Below, one piece after another: positions 1-10,260 of a DNA stretch of 64,000 nucleotides; positions within the stretch are counted from its first letter, which is position 1; every line of letters starts with the position of its first letter. The translations under genes and the position numbers were made by a program. The DNA comes from Diphasiastrum complanatum (Eukaryota > Streptophyta > Lycopodiopsida > Lycopodiales > Lycopodiaceae): positions 58,481,600 through 58,545,599 of the forward strand of contig CM055096.1 of the NCBI GenBank assembly GCA_029204225.1. The letters are read 5' to 3'. The notes beneath the pieces are model-generated. The model had not been told where the DNA came from. It was given only the letters and a program-made list of their open reading frames with translations, and did not search any database.

Positions 1-16
1 TGCCAATCTTGTTTTC

Positions 17-1042
17 TTGAGATCTAGTAATCATTTTGAGGTCATAGCCACTTTCTTTCATAAGTTATCATTCAACCATAATTGTGATGGCAAAGCTCTT
101 TTTGCCAAGCACAAAGGGAGGAGCAAAATGCAACACCAAAACTTCTCCAAGGACAAAGCAAAATATAAAGACCAAGATGGAGAGGAGGTTCACACCTCTC
201 ATGCTTCTATCTCAAAGAAGAAGAAGAATATCAAATGTTTCTTTTGTGGCAAGATGGGGCACTACGCTACAAATTGCTTCAAGAAGAAGAATCAATTCAA
301 GCAAGCCAATCTTTCAAATGAGAAAGAAGACTCTATTGCAAGTGATGGAGAGGATCTCTTATGGTCTCTAGTTTTTCATCTCCACCTTTCAAGAAGGATG
401 GATCTTGGTACATTGATAGTGGAGCATCTTCACTTATGTGTAGCTCCAAGGAGTCCTTCACATCTATTATGCCTTAAGGAGGAGCTAAGAAGACTATCTA
501 TACAGCAAATGACCAAGAATGCAATATTGAAGGCATAGGGAGTATTCCCTTGAAGACCTCATCTTCTAAAATTCTTTCACTCAACAAGGTTCCTTTTGTG
601 CCTAATTACAAAAAACATTATAAGTGTTGGCGAACTTATTGAGGGTGGCCTTGATGTGAAATTCAAATTGATACTTGTATTATCAAGAGAAATGATGAAA
701 TCCTTGCACATGGATCAAGATTTGGAGGCATATACAAGCTTGATCCAAGAGAGTTGTGATATTGCTTTCGTCACAAAGCTTTCCAAGGAGGAGTTATGGC
801 ATAGGAGGTTGGGACATCCCAACTACAAATCCATGCTTTATATGTTCAAATAAGTCAAGGCTATTGGCTTACCAAAGGATCTTTCCAAGGAGATCAAGCA
901 TGTGAGGCTTGTGCCATTGCAAAATCACACAAGAAAGCATATCAAAGATCTTCCATCAAAAGCACACATCCTTTGGAGTTGATACACTCAGATGTACACT
1001 TCTCATCATCTCAAAGCAAGGGAGGAGCCACTTGCTTTGTGA
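17..1042 (+). pseudogene. F-family Ty1/copia gag-protease-integrase fragment (left arm)
   Basis: Remnant of a copia polyprotein. A CCHC zinc knuckle (CFFCGKMGHYATNCF, about 236-285) is followed by the aspartic protease site (YIDSGASS, about 411-435), the GAG-pre-integrase motif (LWHRRLGHPNYKSM, about 795-836) and the start of integrase (CEACAIAKSH then IHSDVH). Several frames are needed: one base is missing near 350 relative to the right-arm copy, and there are in-frame stops. The usual His after DSGASS is Leu here, while the right arm keeps His. The reading ends near 1042, where integrase joins an inverted A-type LTR piece. Closest relative in the window is element F (43212-47484). Non-functional. 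Confidence 0.88.
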
Positions 1043-1403
1043 CATTGAGATGATAAAGTACTGTTGTTGTTTGTACAAAACCAGCAAACTACTGTATTTC
1101 ACATGTGTGGATCCACAAATAACAAATATAGATCATTTTACACATAGAATTGCAGGCAATCAAAAGTATAGTGCACCAATGGATAGTAGAACCCAAGAGG
1201 ACCATATATAAGCATGAAATGAGATAAAGAAGAGAGAAGATGTGTCTCTCCACAAGTTTCCTCCTTTTATAACAGGTCCAAATCCTATTTGGCCACTTGA
1301 TTTTCCCTCCAAAATGCTAACCCTACTATTTTTGGGACTAGATTCAAAGTACCCAACATTCGAATTTGAATCTACTCAAACTCGCATTCTAACTTTTCCA
1401 CAC
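1043..1403 (-). repeat. Inverted A-family LTR fragment (left arm)
   Basis: Reverse complement of the middle of the A LTR (about 18587-18950). Shared marks are the TATA stretch (ctataaaagg in A, degraded here), the motif cacatgtgtg at 1100-1109, and the run around ccaatggatagtagaa. It lacks both LTR ends and joins F-family integrase on one side. A matching piece lies in the right arm at 58796-59157. Confidence 0.82.
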
Positions 1404-1637
1404 TACTTATGGAAGTTTCCCATGCCAAGGGGCTCTACATACTTGGATTCACTACATTCACATCATCTGATCAATAATCCATCACATCTATAGTATGATT
1501 TGATTACGAACTAGGCTACTTGCTCACTAGCCAAATCCAACATATTGTATCCATCAATTTCATAGATATGCTTTATGACTTCAATTATGTGCATTGGGTG
1601 TATTATATGTGTAGGCTAATTGTTTTAGGATCTAGTG

Positions 1638-2008
1638 TTAAGAGTAAGGGATCTAAGAAAAGGTATTTAAGATAGAGAGTGGGATTGGAATTTAGCGTAA
1701 GGAGTTTCAAGTTTAGGTTAAGGAGTTTGGAGTTTAGGATTTAGGGTTTAGGATAAGGAATCTAGGAAAAAGAGTTTAGAATAAGGGGTAAGGAGTTTAG
1801 TGATCTAGAGTAAGGGTAAGGAGTTTGGAAACTAGGCTTTAGGGTATGGGGCTTGGGGTTTAGGGTTAAGGATAAGGAATCTAGAAAAAAGGGTTTAGGG
1901 TCAGGGATAAGGGGTTTAGGAATCTAGAGTAAGGGTAAGGGATTTGGAGTTTGGGGAGGGGGTTTGGGGTTTATTATAAGGAGTTTGAGGTTTAGGGTCT
2001 AGGGTATG
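1638..2008 (+). repeat. Degenerate telomere-like TTTAGGG tract (left arm)
   Basis: About 370 bp of G-rich, imperfectly periodic sequence built from variants of tttaggg mixed with ggtaaggagtttgg-like and aggaatctagg-like units. Several perfect tttaggg units occur, for example in the runs near 1740 and 1860. TTTAGGG is the standard plant telomere repeat, so this resembles a decayed interstitial telomeric or subtelomeric tract. The mirror copy is at about 58200-58575. The run near 1930-1970 has enough G tracts to form a G-quadruplex on paper. Confidence 0.75.
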
Positions 2009-2097
2009 TTAAAAGTTGTCTATTGCTCATAAACTTGCAAACTAAATACGGGTGCTCAGATGTAAGTGTCAGAAAGCTATTCAGGTGAGTAGCTTAC

Positions 2098-2225
2098 CAT
2101 TTGATGATGTAATGATATCTATTTTGACATTGCTTATCAAATTGTAGCATTTATGTTCTGTTCTTGAAAGGCAAGTGACTGGCTTCAAATTTGGAGACTC
2201 TTTCAAGATCCACAGCACCTGCCTC
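2098..2225 (-). other. Exon-like open block with splice-type borders (left arm)
   Basis: On the minus strand this 128-bp block is preceded by a T-rich stretch ending in AG (rc of ctaatataaaaagg) and followed by GTAAGC. One frame is open across it and beyond, and is nearly unchanged in the right-arm copy (57980-58107). Its product (containing CLSRTEHKCYNLISN) matches no family I recognise. It could be a captured exon or chance conservation from a recent duplication. Confidence 0.3.
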
Positions 2226-2348
2226 CTAATATAAAAAGGTTGTCCATATTTTATAAACTTTTTTGTTGTGGACAATTATTGATAAATAATCTATTGGATC
2301 CAATGCACATAATAAGGAATGTAGGGAGTATAATTTGGAAGCACCTGA

Positions 2349-2600
2349 AGTTAAAATACCAATGATCGACTTATACAATGCTTTCTTATTTCGTCGGCAC
2401 CACGTGTGCTCAGTTCTAGAATTATCGAGACGTCTTTCTTTTACAAGCCCTTTGAGTGCTTTTAAGCAACTTTATCTTTGTACTTACTAATGAGTGAAAT
2501 ATACAGTTTGTGGAGAGCAATTCTGTTGTCTTGTCTTGTTGCACTTGATGTTGTGCTGTGGTGATTGATCCGGTCGAGTGTTTAAACTGTTTTCTTAACT
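2349..2600 (+). repeat. Element B 5' LTR (left-arm copy)
   Basis: A 252-bp LTR running from AGTTAAAATA to TTCTTAACT, directly followed by the primer-binding site. It matches the two LTRs of the better preserved B element (53621-53872 and 57605-57856) and the isolated copy at 17206-17457. The flank cctga just before it is one base different from the cttga target-site duplication of the right copy, as expected if both descend from the same insertion. Confidence 0.9.
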
Positions 2601-2613
2601 TGGTATCAGAGCC
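2601..2613 (+). promoter_or_regulatory. Primer-binding site, element B
   Basis: The string TGGTATCAGAGCC abuts the LTR end. It is complementary to the 3' end of plant initiator-Met tRNA, the usual copia primer. Confidence 0.92.
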
Positions 2614-3400
2614 ATTGGTGGCTACAATCACCGGACAAGAACAGAGAGTTGCGAATTCGCGATGGTTTGTTGGTTAGAAAGCACAAATCTGAGTATGTGG
2701 AGATTCATGGATTAGTTTAAAACTGTAAAAAGATTCAGAGGCAGGGGATTGTCAGCTGAATCAGAGGGCAAGCAAAGATTGAAGTTGGAAATTCTTCTGA
2801 AGGGTTGCTTGGCATTTGTGATTGGTTTGAATCCAATTGGACACCGTTTGAAGAGCAGTTTGGAGCAGAATATTGTTTGTTGTAGGGCGACCTTGGAGGG
2901 ATAGGTAGCTCCTTAGTTAAATTCTCAAGAAATTCAGATAAAGCCCAAAAATATCTTCTTCTTTGACAACTAGGGTTTCAAGAAGGGGAAAAACATTTCT
3001 CTCTCAATACAAATCCGTATTTAAAGTTGTGAAAAGCCAGGAGTGGGCGTCCTGCTACTGTTGTGGATTTGTGGAGAGGCCGTGGGCGGCCGTGGATCAG
3101 CCAGTGAGCTGGAGTGAAGCAAACACAACTTTTATAGCTTGAATGTAAAGGCTTGAGGCTGCCATCATTGAAAGAGAAGGAGGAGGGAGGCACAAAACTC
3201 GCGCGCAGGGAATCCGAGAATGGCTGTAGAGGTTGGAGATGTCTAGCACGTGGAGGAGTGGGCTTTAATGCCCAGATGTCATTTTGAACCATCAGATGAG
3301 CCTCAATTAGATGGACGCATTGACAATTACTTTCTTTCTCATGGGTTTGTAAGAACAAATTTAGATCCAAATCTTTATGTTCTTATAAATGACGATAGCA
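2614..3400 (+). pseudogene. Element B leader fused to a short RT fragment
   Basis: 2614-3313 is the untranslated leader of B, matching the reverse complement of 56899-57590. At 3314 it switches to copia RT coding sequence (GRIDNYFLSHG, then DPNLYVLIN), equivalent to 54915-54998 on the minus strand. Gag, protease, integrase and the first part of RT are therefore missing. The RT reading stops at 3400, just before the YVDD active site, where block T1 begins. The missing continuation lies at 18453 on the opposite strand. The long minus-strand open frame at 2978-3370 is antisense to this leader and is not taken as a gene. Confidence 0.85.
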
Positions 3401-3779
3401 ACCATAAGACACCTAAGAAAATGTGCCTTCCTATTCCTCCCCTTTTGCTCTAACTTATTGATAAACACCCTCTCATACCTATACACCTCACCCTCTCACT
3501 TTACTTCTCCTAGAGTCTCCCTTACACCTCTCACACTTATTTTGGACACCTCAGCCACTCCCTCAAGGCTACACATTCCCTATAAAAGGACTAACTCGTC
3601 CCTCTCCCTCATTATTCATCTCCCATTCATTTTTGTTTTGCCTCTTGCTCTTGCTTCTATGTGTGTAGGTGCTTGAAGAAAGCTTGGAGCTATGGCTTGA
3701 GGAGGATCTTTCAAGCTTGGATTGGAACCATTTTGGAACCACTTACACACACACACTCACTCACTTTCTCTTATCTCTT

Positions 3780-3782
<3 letters not shown>

Positions 3783-3820
<38 letters not shown>
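3783..3820 (+). repeat. (TC)19 microsatellite
   Basis: Pure TC dinucleotide run of 38 bp. The corresponding site in block T copy 2 (34804-34825) has 22 bp, so the tract changed length after duplication. A short CA run just upstream also differs between copies. Confidence 0.95.
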
Positions 3821-3823
<3 letters not shown>

Positions 3824-3839
3824 CTTTCACACCATCCAT

Positions 3840-4165
3840 AAGACTGAAGGTCATGCATGTCACACCATCCATAACTTGATGGCCTTGCATGTCACACCAT
3901 CCATGACTTGATGGCTTTGTATGTCACACCATCCATAACTTATTGGTCATGCATGTTTGATTTGGGAGTTGCATGTCTGATTGGAACTTGCATGTCTGAT
4001 TTGGGAGCTTGCTTGTCTGACAGTGGGAACTTGCATGTATGATTTGAAGCTTGCATGTTGGAATTAGAGCTTGCATGTCATACCATCCCTAGCCTAATGA
4101 CTTTGCATGTTGGAATTGAAGTTTGCATGTCAGATTTGATTCATGCATGTCATGCCATCTAATGT
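3840..4165 (+). repeat. GCATGTC minisatellite
   Basis: Imperfect tandem array of units of roughly 25-35 bp, each with a core of tgcatgtc or tgcatgt. One unit type ends in acaccatccataacttgatgg, another in gatttgggagc or ggaattagagc. More than ten cores occur in about 320 bp. The array is repeated with small changes at about 34855-35170. Confidence 0.82.
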
Positions 4166-4531
4166 CAAATGCCTATGCATGCTCTTTTCTTGATCAATAA
4201 GCTTTTGCATGTCATAAGAAACCACTTTTCTTGGTATAAGATTCTTTAAGATCCAAAATTTGTTAACATTTGGTTGATGTAAAGATTTAAAAATCCATCT
4301 TCCCAAACTACTGTATATGTATTTGGCTTGGGACATTTGATCTTGCATAATTTAAAAGAAAATCCTTCGGGGTCCCCATCTTGGCCCCTCAGCAAGTCTC
4401 ATGAATGAATGCTCATGTGATTGAATGTTGAATTTCTTCACTAAGCTTTGAGTTCTTTTCGGCTTTATTCAACAGTGTTTTGTTGATTTGTTCTTTTTAA
4501 GTCACAACATTTAAAGTCAAGACTTTAGAAA

Positions 4532-5363
4532 TTAGTAGACCTTCACTTCAAGTTCACACCTCAATATTTTTACTTTAGCATCAAGTTGATTCTCAACTAG
4601 AGTTTTGAAACTTACAAAAGACTCGAACACTTTTTTTTTGGAATCCAAAAGTTCAATCCAAGTGTATCTAGGGTAATCATCAATAAAAGATACATACATT
4701 AATGCACCTCCTTTAGATTCTTTAGTGAAAGAGTGCACATTACTATGAATGAGATCTAATGCCTTAGAAGATCTAGTGGAAGAGTTAGCAAATGGTAGCT
4801 TGTGTGCCTTTGAGAGGCTACAAGCCTCACAACTCTTTCCACACTTTGAGAATGTCTTTGGAAGGCCGAGTGCAAGATCCTTTGTGCATAGCGTCTCCAT
4901 TGATTTGAAGTTGGGATGGCCCAACCTCTTATGCCAAAGCTCCATTTGATTAAGCTCCTCCTTAGCCATGTTCACACTCCAAGAAATACATTAGCATCAA
5001 GCTTAAATAGCCTCCCTTGCTTGAATCCCTTTACAATGCAAGTGTCATTCATCATAATGGAGCAAACACCTTGCTCAAAAGGACATCTAAACCATCATCC
5101 ATCAACTGTTCTACACTAAGCAAACTCTTAGTAAGTGCAGGAACATTACTAACATTCATTTTAAGACAATGTAATGCTAGCCTAGATCTCTTCTTGTACT
5201 TCACTAGATCTTGTCCTCCTTGAGGCTCTTCCTCTTCACCAAGAACAAGATCATACAAATCTTGGAGCACTAGAAGTGACTCCATTCTTACTTTCCAGAT
5301 TGAATAGTTACTTGAATTCAACCTTTCACTAGCTTCAAGAAGATATGCTTCAATTGAGCCCAT
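4532..5363 (-). pseudogene. E-family Ty1/copia gag-protease-integrase fragment (copy 1)
   Basis: Minus-strand copia polyprotein remnant starting at the ATG at 5363 (MGSIEAYLLEASERL, typical copia gag N-terminus). After about 65 residues it jumps, near 5165, to the C-terminal part of protease (VPALTKSLLSV), so most of gag, the zinc knuckle and the DSG site are deleted. It continues with the zinc-binding GAG-pre-integrase (LWHKRLGHPNFKSM, CEACSLSKAHK) and the first part of the integrase core (IDDYPRYTW), and is truncated at 4532. A one-base loss near 5080 shifts the frame relative to copy 2 (35538-36167). Confidence 0.87.
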
Positions 5364-5898
5364 TTTTACTAGTAACAAGTACAACAAATTTACTATTTAA
5401 AGGCTCTCCCTTCTCTCTTTCTCAGAATTTAGCCACAAAGCTACTCACTTGAATCTCACAAAACTCAATAAGTAAGATCTATAATGATCTTAAACTCAAA
5501 AAGACTTGGGAAATAGAATTCTACACATACTATCCACTTGGAAAATTTTAATTTGACTCTTGGAAGTGCCAATGCCTCCCTATGGTGTTTGGAATGGATT
5601 TAGTCTCTCTCTAGAACTCAATGAGCATAAGCCTCAAAAATTACTCTCAATTATTTAGAGGTTTATCATTCATCTAACACCATTTTCACATCAAAACTAC
5701 AATGAGATCAATGGATTTTTACAAAGCAAATCACTAGTTTCACTCTCACAAATTCCTTTGAGGCACAAATATGGAAAAATCACATAGATATGGTGAAAGT
5801 ACAATTCCAGCAGCCTCGCACACATGTGGGAAGTACACTTGAACTTTGCACACTCATTTGAACTTCAAATCTTCAAGTAAACTATTGGTTAGAGTCGC
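5364..5898 (-). other. E-element leader, fused to element D
   Basis: Untranslated leader upstream of E gag on the minus strand, matching 42444-42976 reversed. It contains the motif cacatgtg at 5821. At about 5892-5898 it joins the integrase part of element D, the shared string gagtcgc marking the junction. The primer-binding site and LTR of E, present at 42358 and upstream, are absent here. Confidence 0.78.
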
Positions 5899-6992
5899 TA
5901 TCACCTTGCTAGTGATGGGATTGAAGACTCTATAACCTTTGCTATTCTCACCATATCCCACAAAGATGCCTTTGATGGATGTTGCATCATCCTTCCTTCT
6001 CTTATCCAAGGATTGGTGTACATAGCAAGTGGATCCAAAAACTTTGAGATCCTTGAGATTGGGCTTCTCTCCAAATAGAGCTTCAAATGGTGTGATTCCT
6101 CCAATGGCTTGGTTTGGCAATCTATTGCACAAATAGTTAGCACAAGTTATTGCTTCACCACACCTCCATTATCACTCCTTAACACCTTAATCTTGGTACT
6201 AAGTTGATTTTCTACCAAATTCTTGAACTTTACAAAAGAATCAAACACCATTGATTTGCTAGACAAGAGGTACATCCAACAAAATCTAGAATAGTCATCA
6301 ATGAAGATTACATAGTACTTGGCACCACCATTAGACTCATGTGAAAAACTATGAACATCCGAATGGATGAGTTCAAGAGGAGAGTTTGATCTTGATGTAG
6401 ATCTTGAGAAGGGTAGTTTGTGAGCCTTTGAGAGGCTGCATGCTTCACATCTCTTCCCACACTTTGACAAATGCTTGGGGAGTCCAACTGCAAGTTCCTT
6501 TGCAACCATAGATTCCATGGCTTTGTAGTTGGGGTGGCCCAACCTTTTGTGCCACAGTTCCACCTTTGCCAAGTTAACACTCTCCACTGCAATATTAGCA
6601 TCAAGCTTAAACAATCTACCTTGCTTAAAGCCTTTGGCTATACATTCATCATTTCTAAGGATGGAACAAACTCCATGCTTAAATTGTACATCTAGACCAT
6701 TATCCATTAACTGGCCAACACTAAGCAAAGTCTTGGTTAACTTAGGAACATAAAGAACATTATCAAGTTTCATCCTTTTGGATGATCCCACATACAAGGA
6801 AATTGTTCCTATTCCACTTATCTTACATTCTTGACTACTTGCAGTATAGATTGATCTGTGTAAGTCATTGTAAGAAAGTAAGGTGGAGAATATGTCCTTT
6901 TGATATGTCATGTGGGAACTTGCCCCACTATCAATCCACCAAGAATCATTGGTGTTGCTCTTGGATGATGGTGGTTTGTTGGAAACCATCAA
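5899..6992 (-). pseudogene. Element D protease-integrase remnant
   Basis: Minus-strand copia pol. From 6992 downward it reads the protease site (WWIDSGASSHMT), the protease body, GAG-pre-integrase (LWHKRLGHPNYKAM, CEACSLSKAHK) and integrase with first Asp (HSDVH), IDDYSRFCW and second Asp (LRSDNGG, near 6165). There the core breaks off: the segment that should carry QNGVVE and the catalytic Glu is deleted. The reading resumes near 6143 at the C-terminal integrase part (NYLCNRLPN, GIFVGYGE), then fuses with E leader at about 5898. RT and RNase H are absent. Confidence 0.9.
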
Positions 6993-7862
6993 GGATGACT
7001 CTTCATCCTCCTCCTCCTCCTGATGTGCAATGTTGCTTTGTTTGCTCTCTTGTGCCTTCTTCTTCTTGAGACATTCTGATGCAAAATGTCCTTTCTTTCC
7101 ACAGAAAAAACATTTGTACTTGGACTTGTCTTTGATCTTGCCCTTTGAGCTTGAAGCCTCATCCTCCTCCTTGGTCTCCTTGAAGTGCTTCTTCTTGCCA
7201 TTAGTCTTCTTCTTGCTTTTGAATGAGAAATTAGCTTTCTCATCACCATCCTACAGAGAAATAGTATTCATTCTTGCATTGGTATGCAACATCCTACACT
7301 CTTCAGCTACTAATACATTGTGTAGCTTTCTATAGTAGGCAAAGTGTCTTGGATTGCAAAGCTTTGGACCAAATTTGTAAAGCCACTCCCTAGACCATTG
7401 AGGACAATCTAAACAAGCTCACTATCTTGAATCTTCTCTCAATGGAAGCTAACTCCCTATTGAGAGACTTGATTCTAAGCACATAATCTTGTGCACTCTC
7501 ATCACTCCTCTTCATGCTTTGTAGACTCTGATTCCTAGGCATGAGAAGCCTCGAAGTGTTACTAGACTCATAGATAGATTTTAAAGATTCCCAAGCCTCT
7601 TTAGCACTCTTACATGATGATACTTCCCTTAAAAGATCATTGCTTACATTCATCTTAATACAGTGAAGTGCAAGCCTAGACCTCTTCTTGTATCTCACTA
7701 ATTCAATTCCTGTGCACCTAGAGGTTCATCTTCATCATCTATTAGAAACTCATAAAGATCCTGGATCACCATTAGTGACTCCATCCTCACTTTCCAAATA
7801 GCATGATTGGTAGATTTTAATCTCTCACTAGCTTCTAGAAGGTAGGCTCCCACTGATCCCAT
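6993..7862 (-). pseudogene. Element D gag
   Basis: Starts at the ATG at 7862 (MGSVGAYLLEASERL), followed by IWKVRMESL, KKRSRLALHCIKMNVS and the LTR-retrotransposon gag core up to YVLRIKSLNRELAS. A CCHC zinc knuckle (CFFCGKKGHFASEC) lies at about 7072-7113, just ahead of the protease. Frame changes near 7700 and between 7250 and 7390 break it. Gag would bind element RNA and form the particle; this copy cannot give full protein. Confidence 0.88.
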
Positions 7863-8471
7863 CTTACTAGCAATATTCTACACACAAGATATAGATTTGT
7901 TTGGACCTGAAACTCACAAAGGTTTCTAACTTGCAGTGTTTCACTCAAATGTTGACTTCTAATCCAACAGATGGATTTGTAATCACAGTTCTATCACTCT
8001 TTCACAAGCTGGAATGAAGATAAGATGAGATGAAAACTACACTCAAGCAAATCTTGCCAATCTTGGCTATTCTTGGACAAAAACTGACTCTATCTCTCTC
8101 ATTCACTTTGATGTACTTTCAAGACCTGGTTTCCACTTTAAGAAGGTCTGAAATCAGCCTATATTAATTAGTTTTCATGAAACAAATTTAAAACTAATCA
8201 ATGGCAAGTGATCTTGGTAGCTTATCCGCACCAAAAATTACATCAAACTGACACCAGATCAATTTTCTATGATCCAATGAATATGGGTTATTAAATGCTG
8301 GTTCAGAGATGCCCACATGTGTGAACAGTACGGATTTTGATCCTAAAAAAGTTTGGGATCAAATCCCCTCACCAAAACCTGGATACCAGCTCGCCCTTCC
8401 AATACTAGCTTTTTGCACCAAAACCTGCTAAAACTGGATTAGATTCAAACATAGATCAATGGCCTTGTACT
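7863..8471 (-). other. Element D leader
   Basis: About 610 bp between primer-binding site and gag start on the minus strand, without long open frames. It contains cacatgtgtg at 8314-8323. A related stretch occurs at 28657-28831 beside another D-type LTR. Confidence 0.7.
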
Positions 8472-8485
8472 TGGATCTGATACCA
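8472..8485 (-). promoter_or_regulatory. Primer-binding site, element D
   Basis: On the minus strand the sequence TGGTATCAGATCCA follows the LTR end TTCACA. It is an initiator-Met tRNA type site with a small change at the 3' side. Confidence 0.88.
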
Positions 8486-8878
8486 TGTGAAAAGTACAGT
8501 ACTAAGGACCATAAATGGATCTTTGAATGATCCACAAGGTGATTGTATGCTTGTTAAACAATCTATCAGAAACTAGTCATCAGAAAACAAGATCTAGTTT
8601 AGCAGCTTGATAGGAAACAAGTAGAGACAATCAAAGCATTGATCAAATAGTATAATCCAACTCCACACGTGTGGAAATAAGGCTGTAGTACGGCCTGTAG
8701 ACAGTGTTTACAAAGTGCCAAAGCTGGGTTTCATTAGAAATCAAGAGTAATCACCATACAATGAGAGGAAACTCGAGTTTCTCCTTGAGGCTCCAAAAAG
8801 TTTCTATCTTCTCACTATGGAGAATGGGAATACATAGTAAAACACACTTCCTTTGCAAAGTTAGGTGAAAATCCAACA
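8486..8878 (-). repeat. Element D 5' LTR
   Basis: A 393-bp LTR on the minus strand from TGTTGGATTTTCACC (8878) to ACTTTTCACA (8486), with canonical TG...CA ends. It carries cacacgtgtg at 8664-8673, about 180 bp from its 3' end. No second D LTR remains at the far end of the element, which is truncated into E. The base after 8878 is the start of block S. Confidence 0.88.
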
Positions 8879-8879
8879 T

Positions 8880-10260
8880 AAACTGGGTGTTTCTGTCCGT
8901 TTCCAGCAGCTAGTTCTTTGAAGTTAAGTCCTCTTGTTTAGAATGGTTTCCAGGCAAAAATGTTTCTCAGTTTGCAATGTGTATTCCCAGCCTGTCAATG
9001 GGATGAAACGGTTACATTCACTCAGCTACATGCATTTACAAGCCATGTAACCAATCCTTGCTCAAGCACAGATTAACGTTCTAGGACAGAGAGCAAGTCT
9101 ACAAATCTACCTATCAAACTATCCTAAGAAATCAGGTTACAATATAATAACAAAATTAATCTACACAACGAGAAACAAGAATCAAGAAAGCTAACTTCCT
9201 AACAGCATTCTAGCAACCCAAGAATCAAGAAACACCCATTTCTCGATGCTTGGAATACCCAAGAGCAATCAAGGACAAGATTGTTAGTGAATATGCAAGA
9301 TCAGATCCACAATCTCAGCCTATATAGTTTACCTATATGCTGAAACTACAAAATCAAAAAACAAGGAAATTAATCCATATCTACATTCCACATTGCAAGA
9401 AAGTAAGCAAGAAATCTAGTTAATCCACATTCACAACAAGAAACCAGAACATGTGCATAGGAATTTCACTCAAGAAGATAGCCATGAACAAGGAGCTTCT
9501 CAATTTCCAAGAACTCATGGAGGATCTTCTTTATTCAATCAAGAGAGATGACAATACAATAAAAGCTCCCTCACAAGAGAGGGGGGCCCTTAAATAAGCA
9601 AGAGGGCTGCCCATGTGGATCCTAAGAGATAATTCCACTAATTTAGAAATTACAAGTGGAAATAGCCCTTCCACTAGAGGTCACCATCAAAAGGTGGCTC
9701 ACTCTAAATTATTTAAGGGGGTCTACACTTATTTACATTGCCTAGGAACATTACTAGCTCCTACATGGTCGTTCCTTCTATGGGATACACCATGTAGGCT
9801 CACATAGAAAATAACTGTATTCTTAGCTAGTAATCCTCGGATCTCATGCTCGGCTCTCAGCTTCTTCTGCTCACCTCCTTATGAGACCTCCTTGGTCATG
9901 GATGAGAGATACTCCGTGTCTTCAGCTTGGCTCGGCATCTGGAAATTCTCTGGAATCCGCTAATATTATCCACCCCTAATCTGATGCAGGACCCACTGCA
10001 ACACATGTCAGGTGATGTCATTCCGCTTGGCACTTGGAAAGGCGTGGATCTTCATTCGCTTCCGTAAAATCAGGTGCTTCCATAAACTTTTTTTGTACAA
10101 AATGTATAAGGAAAAATCAATAGGATAAAACTTTTATAAATAAGTTTAGAAAGAATTTATGGGTTGGCATTTCAAAATTTTTATTTTATGTTGAATGTTA
10201 TGAGAGCCATATCATCATTTTGTTGACTAGTTTTATTGAATTTTGAGAGAAGTTTACTAC
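8880..10260 (-). repeat. Unclassified repeat with minus-strand promoter-like signals (S1)
   Basis: Non-coding. On the minus strand a TATTTAAGGGCCCCCC element (rc at about 9585-9597) is followed downstream by aataaaga (near 9530), as in an LTR promoter plus poly(A) signal. The long plus-strand open frame at 9613-9807 is unremarkable. I could not find primer-binding site or LTR ends, so the family is unknown. Confidence 0.4.

Larger units (their letters stand above)
62..3400. repeat. Left arm of large inverted duplication
   Basis: The segment from 62 to 3313 reappears reverse-complemented at 56899-60137, with only scattered substitutions and small indels. Both arms hold the same parts in mirror order: an F-family copia fragment, an inverted A-LTR piece, a telomere-like tract, the B-element LTR and its leader. 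The outer edge is sharp: base 62 pairs with 60137, beyond which 1-61 and 60138 onward are unrelated. At 3313 the arm jumps to a short B-element RT piece (3314-3400), which is also present in the right copy but about 1.9 kb away, so this arm has lost B gag sequence. See the findings for the inversion that separates this arm from block S. Confidence 0.93.
3402..4531 (+). repeat. Non-coding LTR-like sequence with TATA box
   Basis: About 1.1 kb with no protein homology. A TATA box (tataaaagg at 3591) sits in pyrimidine-rich DNA, followed by CA and CT microsatellites and a minisatellite. Composition and promoter signal suggest an LTR, but I could not find a primer-binding site or polypurine tract that fixes its ends. 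A second copy is at 34420-35537. It abuts truncated E integrase at 4532. Confidence 0.5.
3402..5898. repeat. Block T, copy 1
   Basis: This block matches 34420-36167 in the same orientation and then 43174-42444 in reverse. Copy 1 is the uninterrupted version: an LTR-like non-coding part, then an E-family copia fragment on the minus strand reaching into the E leader. Copy 2 was cut by a 7-kb inversion. The left edge (base 3402) is also the breakpoint of the larger inversion. Confidence 0.92.

Noticed and set aside
2978-3370. Minus-strand 130-residue open frame, mirrored at 56863-57231, as a host gene
   Set aside because: It lies antisense in the untranslated leader of element B. Its conservation is explained by the recent duplication; composition shows no known domain.
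3661-3911. Short plus-strand frames with Ser/Leu repeats
   Set aside because: They are translations of the CT and CA microsatellites and the minisatellite.
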